Assembly (NCBI GenBank): GCA_964247055.1
Contig: OZ176052.1
Coordinates: 5,766,001-5,830,000, forward strand
Length of the DNA stretch: 64,000 nt
Origin: Paragordius varius
Taxonomy: Eukaryota > Nematomorpha
Direction of reading: 5' to 3'
The notes beneath the pieces are model-generated. The model saw only the letters and a list, made by a program, of their open reading frames with translations. It had not been told where the DNA came from and searched no databases. Made by a program: the position numbers and the translations under genes. Positions 1-13,300 of this stretch are shown here, piece by piece. Within the stretch, counting starts at the first letter, position 1. The number at the start of each line of letters is the position of its first letter.

Positions 1-146
1 TGATTATATGTTATATCTCTTTTTCGCACATTAAGCATATCCTAATTATAAATATTAATAATAATTTATTTTAATTTATTTCGTTAGAGATTTCCCAGTT
101 TTATTTGTAAAATTATTTTAAAAATGTTGATATTTTCATATTTCAG

Positions 147-3100
147 GCTAATGATCACATACTTTTTGGGCGAAGTCATTTAAATGCTTCATCTATCCTT
201 CACAATTTAGCTAATGACATACAACTTACCATTTTAAGGTAAAAAAATAATCCCATTTTAATATTATTTTTTTAATTAACTAATAAATTATATATATTTT
301 GTGCTTTGTCATAATAAAATTCTTTGTTTTGTGTATGTAATAGACGCCCTAATGCTACCGATCAAATGGCCGTTAAACCACTCAAACCCAAGGACCATTT
401 AATTAATGTATTTTACCTTAAACCTTTTTTTTCATATATACAAAAATTAAAATTATACGGACAAAACGTAAAAATATAAAGACAAAAATGTTTTTTTTAA
501 AGACAACCATACTTTTTGAACCTTAATTTATTCTATAAAAATCAATAAATAACCATCGTAAAATATGCAATTTATATAGTTACCAATATACATCTCTATT
601 TTATACTTTGCAGTTTCAAACAATCAGTTATAATTAAAAAATTCAGGATTTAAAAAGTATTTTTGTCTTTTAGAAAAAAATATTTGCTTTATATTTTTAC
701 GTTTTGTCCGTATAATTACAATTTTTACTGCACGCCTCAAATATATTTTAATAAAATAATTTTTTGGATATTATTTTTATAGATTAAAACATATAATTTA
801 ATTTATATAAAGCATTAATTATTCTTGTAATAATTTTCTAAAATAATTTTAGCTATTTTAGGAGTGTAAAAATATTATACATTTCTTTTCTTAATTTTAT
901 ATTATTTTACACTTTGTTTAATGATAAAATTTAGAAAATGCAATACGAAAATCAACTCACAATCAATTCGACCTCTCAGCAACATGTAAAAATATATTTA
1001 ATTTTTTTTATAAAATACCATAAAAAATATTGAAATTCTTTTTTTTAAAAAAATAAAATTATTATCAACTTTAGGACCCTACATCTCTCACCAAAGGTGG
1101 ATTATCTTCAGTATCAGTTACAAGTATTTTGAACATTTTTTAAAAATAATTTTTTGCTTGTGAAATCTTTATATATTTCGCAAACTTTAGAGAAATCCCC
1201 AATGAAATTGCAAGACAATTTCGATCTCCTCACTTGCAATATCATCCCTGATCAGCCTACATTAATCCACATTGAAAAGCGGGGCCAACCGTTGGGCATT
1301 AGTTTAATGGGTGGTCAAGAAACATTACTTGTATGTCTTTTTTTTGAAAAAAAAATTTTTTTTTTACAAATGACAAAACTTTAAGGAGCTAATATATTTA
1401 TAGTTTGCCTTACAAAATTTAAATTTAAACTCTTATTTTTTCATTCAGGGTTCAATCATGATTGAGGAGATTCATAAAGACGGCGCTGCTCAACGCGATG
1501 GTAGGTTACAAGTCAATGATCTTATCTTAGAAGTAAAAAATTAAACATATTTTATGGAAATTATATATTATTAGAGATTTAAAGTCAATTTTGTATAAAA
1601 CAACTACCTATCACAATGTTATAAAATGATTATCGGAAACTAATTAGGTAGATTTAAGAATGACTTTTATGTTAACAAAGGATATCTCTTATATCAAAAA
1701 AATTATATATACCATTTACAGTTCAAATTTACCCTTGAACAATTCAAATTCACCCTCGAACAATTCAAATTCACTCTAAAAATAATTTATGTGTTTTCGA
1801 ACTAATAAAACTCAGCATTAATATAAGATATATCTTTATGGCATAGTTTATTATTTTTTCAGTATTATTTTAATTTTAAATAAAATTTTTATTTTTTAAA
1901 AAATATATAAAAGTATGGGTAATTTTTAACTTTAAAAAACATATATTTTATTTGAGGGTGAATTTGAATTGTTCGAGGGTAAATTTTAATTATAAAGTAT
2001 TTATAAATTACAATTTGGCTGCTACATATTTTTAAACACATAGAAATTATTACTAAATTATATAATTTGTAATTAATTAAATTATATTTCTTTTTGCATG
2101 GCCTACCCTTTTATAAAATATCAAGAGGTAAAAAATTATAAATAATGCAAGGTTTTTTTATCTAATACTTATTTGAAACTTTCATCCAATTCATTTCAAC
2201 CCGTTAACTTTAGCGAAATCCTATGGCTTTATTCACATTGAAATATTTCAGCATTTTATGTTTACGTATACCGCAACTACATGTAAAAATTTGCCTTTTT
2301 GCCCTCCTTATCTTATAATATAATTAAAATACTTCTAAAATAAACTTTATCAAAAAAGTTTGGCCTTCCAAAAAAGTAGAAACGGAATCCCAAATATACA
2401 GTAAAAATTGAAATTATACGGACAAAACGTAAAAATATAAGGACAAATATTATTTTCTAAAAGACAACCACACTCTTTAAATCTTTTTTTTAATGATAAC
2501 TGATTGTTTTAAACTACAAAACTAAAAATAGAGATGTGATTTAATAATTCAATCAATGATGTATTTTACAATTGTAATTAAATGATTTATAAAGGATAAA
2601 TTAAGGGTTAAAGAGATCTTTTGAAAAAAAATTTGTCTTTATATTTTAGCGTTTTGTCCGTATAATTTCAATTTTTACTGTAAAGTCCCTACCTAATCTG
2701 GAGATTTTTAATTTAATATTGTGTGATAGGTGAATGGTGAAAATTTACGGAAAGTGCCCTTAGAATTCGCCAAAGATTGTATCTACCAAGCTCATACACA
2801 TATTGTATTACTTATTTTACGTAACAGTCTGCAAGAAAAATTTAATCGAGAATACTTTGAATATCATACCATAGAATTGACCAAAAAACAAGGCAAATCT
2901 TTGGGAATTAGTATAAAAGATCGCTCAACTGCACCCCGTGTCATAATAACTCATTTGGTAATTAATTCTAATTTTGATGCAATCTAATATAACAAAAACA
3001 TTATATAAATGGTAGATTTGTTGCGATATATATAAAAAATATATTAATTATATTTTATTATTTTAAATATCCTATCGGCTTAAGAAATCATAAAATAATC

Positions 3101-4511
3101 AAAGTTAATAAAATTAAGGTTTATCCAGATTAAAACATGGTCAATAATTTTGTAACGTTGATTATTGTTTTTAGGCTGTATTCATTTTACCATTTTTATT
3201 TATTCACCTTTTTTTAGCTAAAAGGATCAGTGGCCGAATTAGACGGTCGTTTCAAAATTGGTGATCAGGTCCTCGAAATCAATTCACAAAATGTGGAAAA
3301 TATGCGTCAAGAAAAAATTGCATCGCTGTTAAAAGTAATTAATTTTTAAGTAAAAAATTCTTCAACTACATAACATTTTTATAAAGTCATTAGTAAAAAT
3401 TAAATTAGTAAATAAAGAGTAAAAATATAAAGGCAAATATTTTTTTCAAAAGTGCGCTGTATTTTTTTAAACTTGTTTTTTTATATAAATCGCGGCTTAA
3501 ATTGCCAAATATGAATAAGATATGTTAAGTTGTAACACATTTAAATATATATCTTACCATTATAATTAAATAATTTGCATAGAAAAAATCAAGATTTAAA
3601 AAATTATGGCTGTCTTTTGAAAAAAAAATTATTTGTGTTTAATTATCACGTTTTAACTATTTTTAGGGCCTATCCGGAAAAGTTACTTTCAAAATTCGCC
3701 GTTTAAAGCCTGCCACTGCATCGGCAACCAGCGAAAGTAGTAATGCTAAAACTCCACTAACGGAAAAATTTCTTAAACTCAAACTGAGCTCCGATAATCT
3801 ACAAGATAAAATGACTCATACTGGCAAATTTGTCTTAGGTATTGTAAGTTATACGAGTAAAAACTCAGATAGCTAATTATTGTTTAATTAGATGGGGCCT
3901 AAATAACTCGAGTTATAGCAAAATTATAAATGAAAATGATTATTTCTTATTATATTACAATAAATAAAATTGGAATCCATAATTTATGAAATTTTTATTT
4001 CTTATTTGTTTAAAATTGTATATCAGATGGGATGAGTTGTATTTTTTTGTATAATATAAATAAGCAATAATCGAATTAATTAAAGATGAATTTTCGATTA
4101 CTACTCTGTAATAATTTTTATCAAACGTAAAAATAATACAAAATAAAATATATTAAAAGGGAATTTTGCAGACTTTTTTTACAAATTTTAACAAATTAAA
4201 ATATTTATTCACATTGTAATAATTAATAAAATTTTTTGTATATTTTATAACCTGAATATTTGAATAATTTTGCCTTTTTTTATAACATAGGCAAACCTAA
4301 CCCAGAAACACCCAAAGAGGTTGGAAATATCAGTTTAATACAATTCACTCGAAATGAAAACGAAAACTGGGGCCTTGAACTCGCTGGAAGTGGCATAAGC
4401 AATCAAATGGACGCAATCGAACCTATCGCTATAAAAAGTGTTTCTCCTACCGGTTTAGCTTCCGGAAAATTGAATGTAATATATTATTTTATTTGTACTA
4501 TACGTATATCC

Positions 4512-4543
<32 letters not shown>

Positions 4544-5239
4544 CATGGTGTCATCATTTTAAACTTATAGTTTGCATTGCATGACCTATTGAATTTCATA
4601 ATAAATCTGTTCTCTCTCATTTGATTTATTGAAATACCCGAAAAACAATTTGACTAAAATTAATAATAGCGTTCGATTGTCGTTAAAGTTACGAACGGTT
4701 GCGTTTAAAACATTTGATTTTACAGTCTTATCATTCAATTTATTCAATTAATTTTTACTTTGTGTCTGAATTTATTTTTATATTTTGTATATCAAAAAAG
4801 TGGAGGCCGATAATTTGGCCTCATATCGGAGAAGATATTTTAAGTGCCTTAACAAACCTTTACCTTTTAATAAGGCTGGAGATTCAGCCCCATTGAAAAT
4901 TTGGATAAATATTATAAAATTAGAGATTTAAAAAGCCAAAGCTAAAATTAATTTATTTCACGCTTCCAAAATTATTAAAATGCCTCGTCATATTTTTCTG
5001 TCCACAGTTTATTTGTTTGTGAACCTTGCTCTGTCTGTCTACATTTGAAATCACTGTATTTATATTTTATATATATAAATGTGTATGTGTTATAGAAAGG
5101 TGATCGTTTACTCAGTGTAAATGGACAATCGTTAGAAAACATGTCCTTAGGCCAAGCCAATAATTTTTTGAATAACTTAAAAGGTCCAATCTCCATGGAA
5201 GTTGTCAAATCAACATCAAAATTATCACCAAATGCCTGA
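147..5239 (+). CDS. Multi-PDZ scaffold protein, C-terminal part (MPDZ/PATJ-like)
   Basis: Exons read as 147-238, 344-407, 935-985, 1075-1123, 1191-1330, 1449-1532, 2730-2957, 3218-3334, 3667-3838, 4291-4475 and 5096-5239 (TGA). All have GT-AG borders and matching phases. The first exon is the end of a PDZ domain that begins before the window. Three whole PDZ domains follow: 1191-2820 (carboxylate loop PLGISLMGG, then KDGAAQRDGRL), 2860-3720 (SLGISIKD, then GDQVLEINSQ) and 4321-5220 (WGLELAG, then GDRLLSVNGQ). PDZ domains bind C-terminal peptides of membrane proteins, and proteins built only of PDZ repeats such as MPDZ and PATJ act as junction and polarity scaffolds. That specific assignment is inference; the domain calls are firm. 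The linker exons at 344-1123 are the weakest part of the model. The exon ending at 3838 also has a consensus donor at 3844, but only 3838 keeps phase with the next exon. Confidence 0.85.
441..730. mobile_element. MITE family A, copy 1 (Tc1/mariner-type)
   Basis: About 290 bp with long inverted ends; the ends match the copies at 2399 and 50714. It lies in an intron of the PDZ gene. The left end is somewhat decayed (CAAAAATT instead of CAGTAAAAATT). There is no coding capacity. CAGT termini and TA targets in sister copies point to a Tc1/mariner origin. Confidence 0.8.
1710..2000. mobile_element. MITE family B, copy 1
   Basis: Starts TACCATTTACAG after TA. Both ends carry tandem units of about 20 bp (core CAATTCAAATTCACCCT) in inverted orientation around an AT-rich core. 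The right terminus is degenerate. It lies inside a PDZ-gene intron; family members are at 9428, 16063 and 49308. Confidence 0.75.
2399..2680. mobile_element. MITE family A, copy 2, intact ends
   Basis: A 282 bp element beginning CAGTAAAAATTGAAATTATA and ending with its reverse complement, flanked by TA on both sides (2397-2398 and 2681-2682). This is the best-preserved copy and defines the family as a Tc1/mariner-derived non-autonomous element. It is intronic in the PDZ gene, just upstream of the exon at 2730. Confidence 0.88.
3391..3665. mobile_element. MITE family A, copy 3, degenerate, abutting a splice acceptor
   Basis: The same internal order as the other copies is recognisable: GTAAAAATATAAAGG near the left and an ACGTTTT remnant near the right. 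The terminal ACTG is lost. The right end runs into the acceptor of the PDZ exon at 3667, where the sequence TATTTTTAG resembles the element's own end ATTTTTACTG. Confidence 0.6.
4513..4542. repeat. (TA)n microsatellite
   Basis: About 15 TA units in the last intron but one of the PDZ gene. Comparable runs occur near 12711, 33402, 35921, 40525 and 59915. Confidence 0.9.
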
Positions 5240-5731
5240 AACAATTGAACCATCTAATTCAAAAACAGAAAAAACGTCACGGTTACATTACAATCTAATT
5301 AGCAAGCTTTAAGAAGTTATAAAACCTCCGTAAAGATTTGAAAAGACGCATAATACCCTCCCCTCTGGTCATTATAGTTAATTTACCATTACAATTTAGT
5401 ATATGGTCGTATCTTACATTATTTGCCAAAGAAAATTTTTTTCACAACATATAATTTATAAACATGGCATCATTGATATGCATATCGATTATAATAAATT
5501 ATTTTATCTTTATTATGATATTATTTAGAAAAAATTTGTATTTTTAAGTGTCCATTCCTCTAGCAACGTGGTTCGCAAAAATTTTATATTTAATGAATTA
5601 TTTATTTTTAATAATTAGCTTTTAAACGTTTTAAAAGAGTAGTTTTTAATTATCCCGATTGTTTCGCTTATCTAAGATGCATAAGAAAGGTAAGGTTCTT
5701 TATAAGATCATAAGCTATAAAAATATCATTT

Positions 5732-5972
5732 GTATTGGTTTGGCCCAGTTATAGGGATGCCATGGATTAATTTACGATATATGTCTCTATCATTTGTTGC
5801 GTTTCGAGGTATGTTCAGGAATTTAAAGTCTTGTTCTATGATTTGAGTCCAAGTTGTTTTAGGCCTCCCTTTACGTTTGGGGGCAGAAATCTGTAAATCA
5901 AGAATTTCCTTTGCAGGTGAGTCTATACTGATCTGTTTATGTGTCCAAAATACCGAAATCTATTTGTTAAAA
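5732..5972 (-). pseudogene. LINE reverse-transcriptase C-terminal fragment
   Basis: The minus strand reads YFGHINRS and, after one frame change, APKRKGRPKTTWTQIIEQDF followed by a DRDIYRKLIHG segment. FGHI..., a KRKGRPKTTW box and a D-R-x-x-W/Y-R tail are the usual end of non-LTR retrotransposon ORF2 proteins. It is short and broken. The rest of 5240-7154 shows no gene. A plus-strand stretch at 6100-6200 with YLGIKIS may be another RT scrap, but I would not call it. Confidence 0.65.
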
Positions 5973-7154
5973 GCTGTTATTGGTTCAAAATATCTTGGAA
6001 TTAATATATTATGCATTTGTAGGGTTTAATTCCAATTGTTTGATCCAAGTTAAATATAAGTTAGGCTTGCATAAGTTTCAACAAAATTTACAATTACTGT
6101 ATAAACATGACCCTTCTGTAAAAATATTTTGGCCACTTAGTTTAGCAAGAAAAGCGATCTCATATTTAGGCATAAAAATTTCAACATTCCAAATATTCGA
6201 CAATGTAAAAAAATAAGATTTTTCACAGAACTGTAAACTACGAAGCAAAAATATAAATTTATTTAAATATATATATATAACATATAGTATAAAGTCATTT
6301 ACAATGGGATAAGTAAATAATTTTTTTTATTATAAATAATAATAAAATTATATCCAACTTACATTTCACATATAACATAAATAATAAATGTATAAAAACT
6401 TGATGAATTATCCAAAAAATATTTATCAGGAATAAGAAATAAAGTGAATGAATGCAGATTACATCAATTTGGTTGCCAATAATTTTAAATTGGGGGAAAT
6501 GTAAGATAAGGGTTTATTCGATGCGTAATTGTTAGGATAGATAAAAAAAATATTTGTATTATTTTCCTTAAATAAGATTCAGAAATTTATGATTGATTGA
6601 TTAAATTATTAAATGCCTAATTAAAAAAATTATTGAGTGTTTGAAATATATAAAACTAAAATTCTTCCTAAATCAATTAATTTTCCAATAAATTTGAGAT
6701 TTTAATTAAAATAAAATTTCAATATTTTTTTTCCAAAGTTGGATATAATTACAAAAGCAACATCCTAATTTTGTTGTATTATAATTTTTTGGTGCATAAT
6801 TTGAAAAAAATAATACGTGGTAAGGGAAGTTGTAGAATGTATATATAAAATATGTTTGATTAGGTATTGCCATTAAGAAACGTAATTGAATTTTATTCTT
6901 AATCATAATTATTAATTATAGTATGGTAATATGAATGATTCATAAATAAAAACTACTTAATAAATGCCATTTTTTACAATTTATATATATTAAAGCGTTT
7001 GGTTCATGTGTCAACATTGTTATTATGCCAAATTTGATGGTCAAAAAACTAAATAATGCTTAGAAAAATTCACAGTGGTTACAAAATATGATAGAAAAAA
7101 ACGGAATGCTATTAAGACTTAATATGATTTTATGAACGCAAAAAGACCGAAAAA

Positions 7155-7303
7155 TTAGTATAGATTGGTGCGTGAGTGAACATCGCAATCGTCTATTCTT
7201 TTGCCAGTTAGGGGCTCGGTAGGAGATGAATAATAAAATCCATTTGTCCCGATCCCGGGCTCCAAGTTTTCTTGACTAATTTTAGCGCATGATTTTTCAC
7301 AAT
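7155..7303 (-). CDS. VLDLR: Alternative last exon of the LDL-receptor gene
   Basis: The minus strand after an acceptor at 7304 reads about 48 codons ending in TAA, including [19 protein letters not shown]. It enters in phase 1. Two donors fit it: the one at 7521 inside the previous exon (CAAG, then GTTATG) and the one at the end of the exon 8712-8439. If the donor at 7521 is not used, translation stops at 7502 after GYETIK. The receptor may therefore exist with two or three C-termini. The GC content and open frame favour real coding. Confidence 0.65.
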
Positions 7304-10300
7304 CTATAAAGTTATTATTTTAAAATGTAAAATTCACAATCGAAACAATTATCTTTACTCATTCGTATAATCGACTTGAAATGAATCCAACTTTGTGGAT
7401 TTGAAATCAGTAGTATTGTGATTTTGATAATATTTAATTTGCTATTTTAACAAATATTTTATTATTTTATACCAATAGCAAATAAAACAAATTAATAAAT
7501 ATCATTTTATAGTTTCATAACCTTGTGTAGGTAGTTTGTCTTGAGCAACGATATGATCAGGGTCATTCACCAGTCCTGCCTTACTTTTGATTGTGCCATT
7601 TGCGGTAATGTTTGGAACGTTTGGATTTGCATTTGATTTACGATTGTGTAATTCCCCAATAAATGAACGCGAAAGTGGATTAGAGGGTAGAGTGTCACCT
7701 ATTGCCGCAGCATAATTGTTGTCAGATACCTCATTCTCTGGATTGTCAACACCAATTGATTCGTCGGTTACATTTACTCTTTTACGTTCTTCAAGTTCTG
7801 AAGCGTAGGAGGAGGTAGGCGCCCCCCTTTTAAGGTAACTAATCCCTCCACTCTTCTTAACGTGTCCGTTGGCTAAAGTGTCAAGTGATAGAGGATGTGA
7901 TGCATTACTAGATTTGCCCATATAATTTTTTGGGGCACAAATTGTACCATTTTGAGACGTATTTTGGGACTTGGAGTGGTGATAAAGCGGATGATCAGAT
8001 GAGGAATTATTAAGAAGAATGTTATATCCATTGCTGAGGAGTTTGAAATGTCGAGTAGGGCTCGTAAATATATCAAGGGCAGTTTGTGTCATTTTACTGA
8101 GAGGGTTCGTGGTCTTGGGTAGGTTTGGAGCGTTCTTAGCAGACGGATCTTGAAATATTTTATATAAGATAGTAACGAAATATCAATTTAATGTAAATTT
8201 TGTGGATTATTATATATTTCACCATTTTGATTGACCACCTGAAGAGGCAAGTGGTATTAATATAGAATAATGTGATTTAATGCCTCATAAAAGGAAAACA
8301 GACCAACTATAAGGTTAGTCATCAAAAAATTTGATAAATAAAGTAATAAAAACGGATAATACTAATAAAATAATTTTCAACAACAAATTCTTTTAAAAAA
8401 AACGTTGGTTTAAGTGTGATAACATTTATATAACTTACTGTGTAGATTAGAATAGGCGCTATGATTATTACCCCTCAACACATTATTGATTAAACGGTGT
8501 GGGGAATGATGATTATTATAATTATTGTTAATCTTATTCATATTGGCACCAATTGATGCGGATGAGGAAAGGTAAGCGGCTGGACTAAATCGCAAACGAC
8601 TGCCATCCAAACTAATGGTATCTTCAACGGTTGTTTTACGGTAAACGGGATTATCAAAGTTGAGACTTTTAACGTTTCGCGTATTTTGATTTCGCCACAC
8701 CAAGTAAATGAGCTAACACATAAAAGTTTCATGATAATATTTTGGCTAAAATTAATAAGAGCTTTAATGCCCCAAAAAATTAGGATTTGGAACAAAATTC
8801 AAAAACTAATTTGCAGCAACTGTTTTTAATGATTTTTCGTCATATTTTATAATATAATGTTTTTTTAATATTTATCAAAGATGTAATCAATGCTATTTAA
8901 TTAAATACAATTGCTAGGTATCAAAAACCCCTATAACAAATTAACCACATTATTTAAAAAATTTATTTTTGCATATATATCATACCTTAATAACCAGACA
9001 AAAACATATATATAATTTACGATCTGGATAACTTTTTCTTAAATATAGTTTCAACAACAAGTGACTTATTTAACGAATAAAACGCGATCTTAATTTTCCG
9101 AATCTAAGTATTATTAATTTTTAAAAAGATGCCAATATTGAAAGGGCATATTTTTATACCAAATGTCACACTACACTATATGGTATTTTACAAAAACAAA
9201 AATACCATGAAAGCAAAGGCAAAAGTCAAGACTAAACCCATTAGGATGAGGGTGGATTTTTTGGGACCTGAATAAGAGTTTAGGGCTGATAGACTTTGTG
9301 CTTGTGCCTTTTTTCCGATACTGGCGGAGTCTTTAGCTTTAGAAATCAAAGCTTGATGCGTATCATCATAATTATCTTAAAATAAAGAAAAGTCGGTTAA
9401 GGATAATACTGCAAGCAAAAAATGGTATACCATTTACAATTCAAATTCACCCTTGAACAATTCAAATTCACCCTCAAACAATTCAAATTTACCCTTGAAC
9501 AATTTAAATTCACCCTAATATATATTGTGTTTTCGGGATAATAAAACTATCATTAATATATATATATATATTTTTACGACATAGTTTATTATTTTTTCAG
9601 TATTATATTAATTTCAAACAGAATTTTATATTTTAAAAAGATTATTTAATCTTAAAAAGAGCATAATTTTTTTAAGGTGAATTTGAATTTTTCAAGGGTG
9701 TATTTGAACTGTAAATGGTATATAAGGTAATCAATCATTAATCGCCCTAAATAATAATTTCTACGCAGCTGAATTTAATTATACTAATTCGCTAAACTAA
9801 CAAATTTAGAGCTGTTTTTTTCGAAAAAAGCTTATTAATGTTGACATAGCATGTATGTTGAATCAAAATTAAAAGTGCTGTCTGTATCTTTAAAAAAACT
9901 ATATTAATTTAAAACTATCTGGACAATTAGTATGATTAATAAAACAATTTACCGTGAAAAATGGGTGCATCACCATTATCATCGTGTTTGTGTTGTTCTG
10001 CAAAAGTTTGTTTTGAACCAGCGGGCCATACAATATCAGCGTTGCCAAAAACTTTGGTATACCTATCCTGAGATTTGTGTGGATATGTGGAACGAGTCCC
10101 ACTCAAATCAATCACCTGTTTAGGCCCGGGAGTTACTTCAATCGTATTGGGTGTAATTGATTTGAAAAATGTCTGTGTTAATATGTAATAAATTATATTA
10201 TACAAACATATCTCATAAAAAACATAAAACGAATAATTGATAAGGAAACGATCAAAACTACGTAAAAAACCATAAATATATAATTATCCAGATTTTTTAT

Positions 10301-13300
10301 TCAATTATTGCCAAATGACATTTACAGTTAAGAAATTAGAATTGGCTTAAGGTTGACGCATAAAAGTGTTCAATTATTGCTTTTCATTAATACTATCTGG
10401 CATAAAAAACTACTAATTTTAATCATATATTGACATTTAATATCCATCAAATTTATGTAACGAACCTTAATGCCCAGAGGAGGAGAATTCGTTAATGAGA
10501 TTTGATTGATTTCAATACATTTAGATGCATTTGTAGGATCAACAATGTAACCGGTAGAACAAGCGCAACTATAAAGAGATGCCAAAGTTTTCTAAAATAA
10601 AAGTACAAATTATATGTATGCTATAATAATTATGGACATAAAAGTCTATAAATTGATTTTTCACCATTTCCAGGCGTTAAAACTTTCTAAAAATAAAATC
10701 ATGTTTAAACATTACAATAGAAAAAACTCTTGTATGTTTTTTTTGCATCAAAATTCTTGTTTATATTTTTCATCCCAATCAATCTTAATTATGAAAATAG
10801 AACAAACAAATATGCTGCTTTCAATGAAAAAATTTGTCCAATTCATAAGTTGTATGGTGCTGTAAAAATATTCACTCACAAAATCCCATATATCCTTACT
10901 TACCTTGGTTGAATCGTTTGTTATGGAGGCAGGTAGGCATAAATGTTGACAGCCTCCATTGTGTTCATATGAACCACAAGCATTAATTATTACCGTACCA
11001 TCATTATAAGTTTGGGGTTGCCGTAAGGCATGGAATATTCGAATGTCCATGGGGCTATATACATCCCGAGCCACGGGTTTAATATCTTTTCCGGTAAATT
11101 TATTTGCCACATAAATTGTTTCATTTTCCCAATCAGTCCAATACATCCAATCCTAAGTAGAGACATATATACAACATTAACTTTGTTAATAATTAATTGT
11201 ACACTAGGAAATAAATTTCGTTTTTATCAAACAAAAATTAATTATGCATGCACAGTATAAAGGTTAAAAATAATTAAAAGATTATAAATTTGAAAAATAA
11301 GCAATGGTTTAAAAAAATTTACCAATTTTAAGGGAATAAAATGTTGACAAGAAAATAAAAAAGGTCTGTGTATCCAATATATTCCAAACAAGGGTAAAAT
11401 TTTACAGGTCTAATTAATTATTTATCATTTTTAAATAATTATTAAGTTTTAAAAAATTGGCATGCCTCCAAATATATACTCCCCCGAATTATATTTGTAA
11501 AATATCGCAATTAAGCCAAACCTCAAAAACTGTTATAGCAAAGGGATGCCTGATATTACTTTTACTGTCTAAAACAGTGTAGCGATTTTGACCCTCAAGA
11601 TCGGATGTTACTATTTGATCCAATTTGGCATCTACCCAATATAATCGATCATTTGCAAAATCTAAGCAAAAGGGTATAAAATTAAATATCAAAAACAAGA
11701 ACCATTTCAATAATTAAATAATGTAATCAAAGACACCCCCATTTTTATTAAATTTATAATATAAACAATTAATGATTCCTATCAACTTATGGTGTAAAAT
11801 AGTTAAGTTTTAGAGTTGTCAAATGCAATTTATATATACCTATTTATTTTATATGCATTTTTTTAAAAAAAATCTTTCATAAAATAATTTTGCTATAAGA
11901 ACTATTTGATATGATGTTTTACAATTTTAAAAATAAATTACCGATTCAAAAGCGACAACAAAAAATTTGGACCCTTTCAAATAAATTATATCAATAAAAG
12001 CATACCATATAAATTTAATTTAAATTTTACCTATAGCCAACCCATTGGGCCATACAATATTTGTGTCAACTATAACGCGACGATTTAAGCCATCAGCACC
12101 GGCTTTTTCAATCCTGGGCTTGGAACCCCAATCAGTCCAATAAATGTACCTATAAAATGTAAAATTAATTCTATAAGTATTATGTCTTAAAATAATTAAT
12201 TAAACAATACAAAACATGTACTAAGCAAGTATTACAAGGGAATAGCCTATTCGTAAAACAGAAGTTGTGTTAATCAAATCAATTTTTATTTAATCCCCAA
12301 AAACATTTTACCAATTTGTTGAACGGTAGGGTATATGGAGAATAATATTTAATGGTTTACCTAAAATTATTATTCTCTCGATTGGTATTAAATAGACTAA
12401 CAGAAATATTTATATGCAAAATCATATTGATAATTTTAAAAAGGATCATAAAAACACCTATATCTTGGGTCAACAATGATAGCACGAGGTTCGTCTAAAT
12501 CTGTGGCTATTAAAACAGTCCTAGCCAATTCTGTGTAAATTTCTTCATGAGATGGTGATTGACTAGATGAAGTGGAGGTAGCAGAGTTTGATGTCTGCAA
12601 ATTATGTTCAAGATAATTATGATTCTTAGTTTAAATACAAAAACAATAAAAACACTAAATATTTAGGCAAGGTATCATATTAAAAGCTATTATTTGACAA
12701 GGGTTTGTCATATATATATATATATATATATAAACTTATAAAGACCGATATAGTTATATTTAATTATATCAACATAATAGTACAAATTTTTATAAAAATA
12801 CTAAAGGCCGAAATTAATTTTTTGCCAATTCGAAAACGCTCCCTTTAAAAATTATAAAGAGATAGAAAAAAACAAACCGCAGTAAATTTTAATGCGCTAT
12901 CAGGGGGTAATCGTGCAACTTCTATAGTATTTTTGCCAGTATCAGTCCAATACAAAAGTCTATGGATCCAATCAAGACTTAAACCATCAGGCATACTCAA
13001 GTTTCCTTGTATAATGAGTTTTACAAGGGGATTATTCGTATAGCCATCTATTGCCCGCGTAGTTTCGATCGACGGAGTTACTGAAGAGGATTTAGCAGTA
13101 GAATTCTGTTTTTATAGGCAAAGCAAAATTAAATTTTATAAAAGAGCGTTCAACAATTACATTTTGATAGGAAAATATCGGGTAAAATCAGTCAAACTAA
13201 TATAAATATTATTTTTGAACATACTTAATATGATATTTTATTTTGTAATATAATAATTTTTACAGTAGTATTCAATATCATAAAACTTAAAGAAAATTAT

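Noticed and set aside
5980-6216. Plus-strand gene of 78 codons
   Set aside because: It overlaps LINE-like debris (YLGIKIS) and has no acceptor, donor or conserved domain.
8538-8795. Open frame overlapping the receptor tail exon
   Set aside because: It is another frame of the exon carrying [10 protein letters not shown]; the true frame is fixed by splicing and conservation.
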